Source: Gammaproteobacteria bacterium
GTDB lineage: Bacteria; Pseudomonadota; Gammaproteobacteria; Steroidobacterales; Steroidobacteraceae
Assembly: GCA_003156695.1 (NCBI GenBank)
Contig: PMHN01000048.1
Location: forward strand, 3,819-9,741
Length of the DNA: 5,923 nucleotides
Direction: 5' to 3'
This document shows positions 5,271-5,923 of the stretch, in pieces. The position numbers and the translations under genes were made by a program. The notes under the pieces are model-generated. The model saw only the letters and a program-made list of their open reading frames with translations. It was not told the origin of the DNA and ran no database searches. Position 1 is the stretch's first letter. Each line of letters opens with the position of its first letter.

Positions 5271-5846
5271 ATGACCGCTATCCATTTCGCCGGTCTGCAT
5301 GTGTTCTGGCTGCCGATCCTGCTGTCGTCGGTTATCGTTTTCATTGCAAGCTCCGTGATCCACATGGCGCCGCTGTGGCACAAGAGCGATTTCCCGAAGA
5401 TGCCGATGGAACCACAGGTGCTCGACGCCCTGCGCCCGCTGGCCATCCCGCCCGGCGACTATTTCATTCCCCGCGCCAGCGGCATGCAGGAAATGAGGAC
5501 CCCGGAGTTCAAGGACAAGATGGCCCGGGGCCCCGTGGCCGTGATAACGGTCATGCCCAACGGGCCGATATCGATGACCCGCAATCTCGTGCAATGGTTC
5601 GTGTTCCTGCTGGTGGTCGGCGTATTCGTCGCCTACATCAACGCGCGCGGCCTGCCGATGGATACCCCATATCTGCGGGTGTTCAAGAGCGTCGCGGTGA
5701 CCGCCTTTGCCTGCTATTCGCTGGCGTTGGTGGAGCTGTCGATCTGGTACCGGCGCTCCTGGGTCATGACCGCAAAATCCGCGCTGGACGGGGTGATCTA
5801 CGCGCTGCTCACGGCCGGGGTCTTCGGCTGGCTGTGGCCGCGTTAA
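5271..5846 (+). CDS. Conserved uncharacterised inner-membrane protein, four helices (191 aa)
   Basis: The sequence resembles a widespread uncharacterised bacterial membrane protein of about 190-200 residues, but I know no function. An N-terminal hydrophobic helix (about 9-32) ends in the motif SSVIHMAPLWHKSDF (27-41), with H31, H37 and D40 at the membrane edge. A soluble loop (about 40-103) follows, carrying IPPGDYFIPRAS (59-70), a MRTPEFKDKMARGPV stretch and VMPNGPISM. Three more helices (about 105-124, 137-157 and 168-189) end in VFGWLWPR. The His/Asp cluster could bind metal (inference). The ATG at 5271 follows a GGGGGGA run with suitable spacing, giving a clear start. It is divergent from rpoH and followed 7 bp later by a strong inverted repeat, so it is probably transcribed alone. 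Confidence 0.85.
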   Translation: MTAIHFAGLHVFWLPILLSSVIVFIASSVIHMAPLWHKSDFPKMPMEPQVLDALRPLAIPPGDYFIPRASGMQEMRTPEFKDKMARGPVAVITVMPNGPISMTRNLVQWFVFLLVVGVFVAYINARGLPMDTPYLRVFKSVAVTAFACYSLALVELSIWYRRSWVMTAKSALDGVIYALLTAGVFGWLWPR

Positions 5847-5853
5847 TCCATTG

Positions 5854-5880
5854 GGCGAAATCGCGTGCCGCGATTTCGCC
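5854..5880 (+). terminator. Perfect 12-bp inverted repeat after the membrane-protein gene
   Basis: GGCGAAATCGCG, TGC, CGCGATTTCGCC form a perfect 12-bp stem with a 3-nt loop, beginning 7 bp after the stop codon. The position suits a transcription terminator, but no T-run follows on either strand. It may instead be a U-less terminator common in GC-rich genomes, a 3' RNA stabiliser, or a protein site. A short minus-strand reading frame entering from the right edge also passes through it. Confidence 0.45.
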
Positions 5881-5923
5881 GGACATCAGCTTCGTTTCCG
5901 CGGGCAAAAGGCGGGGCTCGATA

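Noticed and set aside
5809..5923. Minus-strand frame entering from the right edge and ending TGA at 5811-5809
   Set aside because: The 37 residues look mildly protein-like, but they overlap the + strand gene by 38 bp and are too short to assign. A real gene tail is possible and would need sequence beyond the window.

Overview
The window looks like chromosomal DNA from a GC-rich proteobacterium, most likely a gammaproteobacterium. The main reason is an RpoH-type heat-shock sigma factor very close to the enterobacterial protein, with an intact RpoH box. Glutaryl-CoA dehydrogenase, a phasin-like protein and an ACT-domain malic enzyme fit an aerobic heterotroph that may store polyhydroxyalkanoate. 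I see no mobile element, CRISPR array, tRNA or rRNA. Genus-level placement is not possible from the sequence alone.

Layout, left to right. Positions 1-162 hold no gene I can defend. A 67-residue cysteine-rich protein (163-366, +) carries a duplicated helical cysteine unit. It converges on a two-gene minus-strand unit read in the order gcdH (2165-951), then a 176-residue phasin-like gene (936-406). Both have GTG starts fixed by good ribosome binding sites. A 127-bp divergent intergenic region separates gcdH from an ACT-domain malic enzyme (2293-3597, +). The malic enzyme ends tail-to-tail on a minus-strand DUF962/Mpo1-like membrane protein gene (4061-3594), and a single CTAG supplies both stop codons. 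DUF962 lies 49 bp downstream of rpoH (4977-4111, -) and may be read through from it. A 266-293 bp divergent region rich in regulatory signals and hairpins precedes an uncharacterised four-helix membrane protein (5271-5846, +). A perfect 12-bp inverted repeat follows that gene.

The most notable signal is upstream of rpoH. A near-perfect CIRCE operator (16 of 18 arm positions, exact 9-nt spacer) overlaps a candidate sigma-70 extended -10 promoter and a sigma-E-like promoter with the same -35/-10 spacing as E. coli rpoH P3. If functional, HrcA would repress the heat-shock sigma factor gene directly, placing three stress inputs (HrcA, envelope stress, housekeeping) within about 50 bp.

Metabolically, gcdH makes crotonyl-CoA from glutaryl-CoA (lysine, tryptophan or aromatic catabolism). 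Malic enzyme supplies pyruvate and reducing power. A phasin would coat polyester granules made from crotonyl-CoA or acetyl-CoA-derived precursors. A functional link between these three is inference from their proximity.
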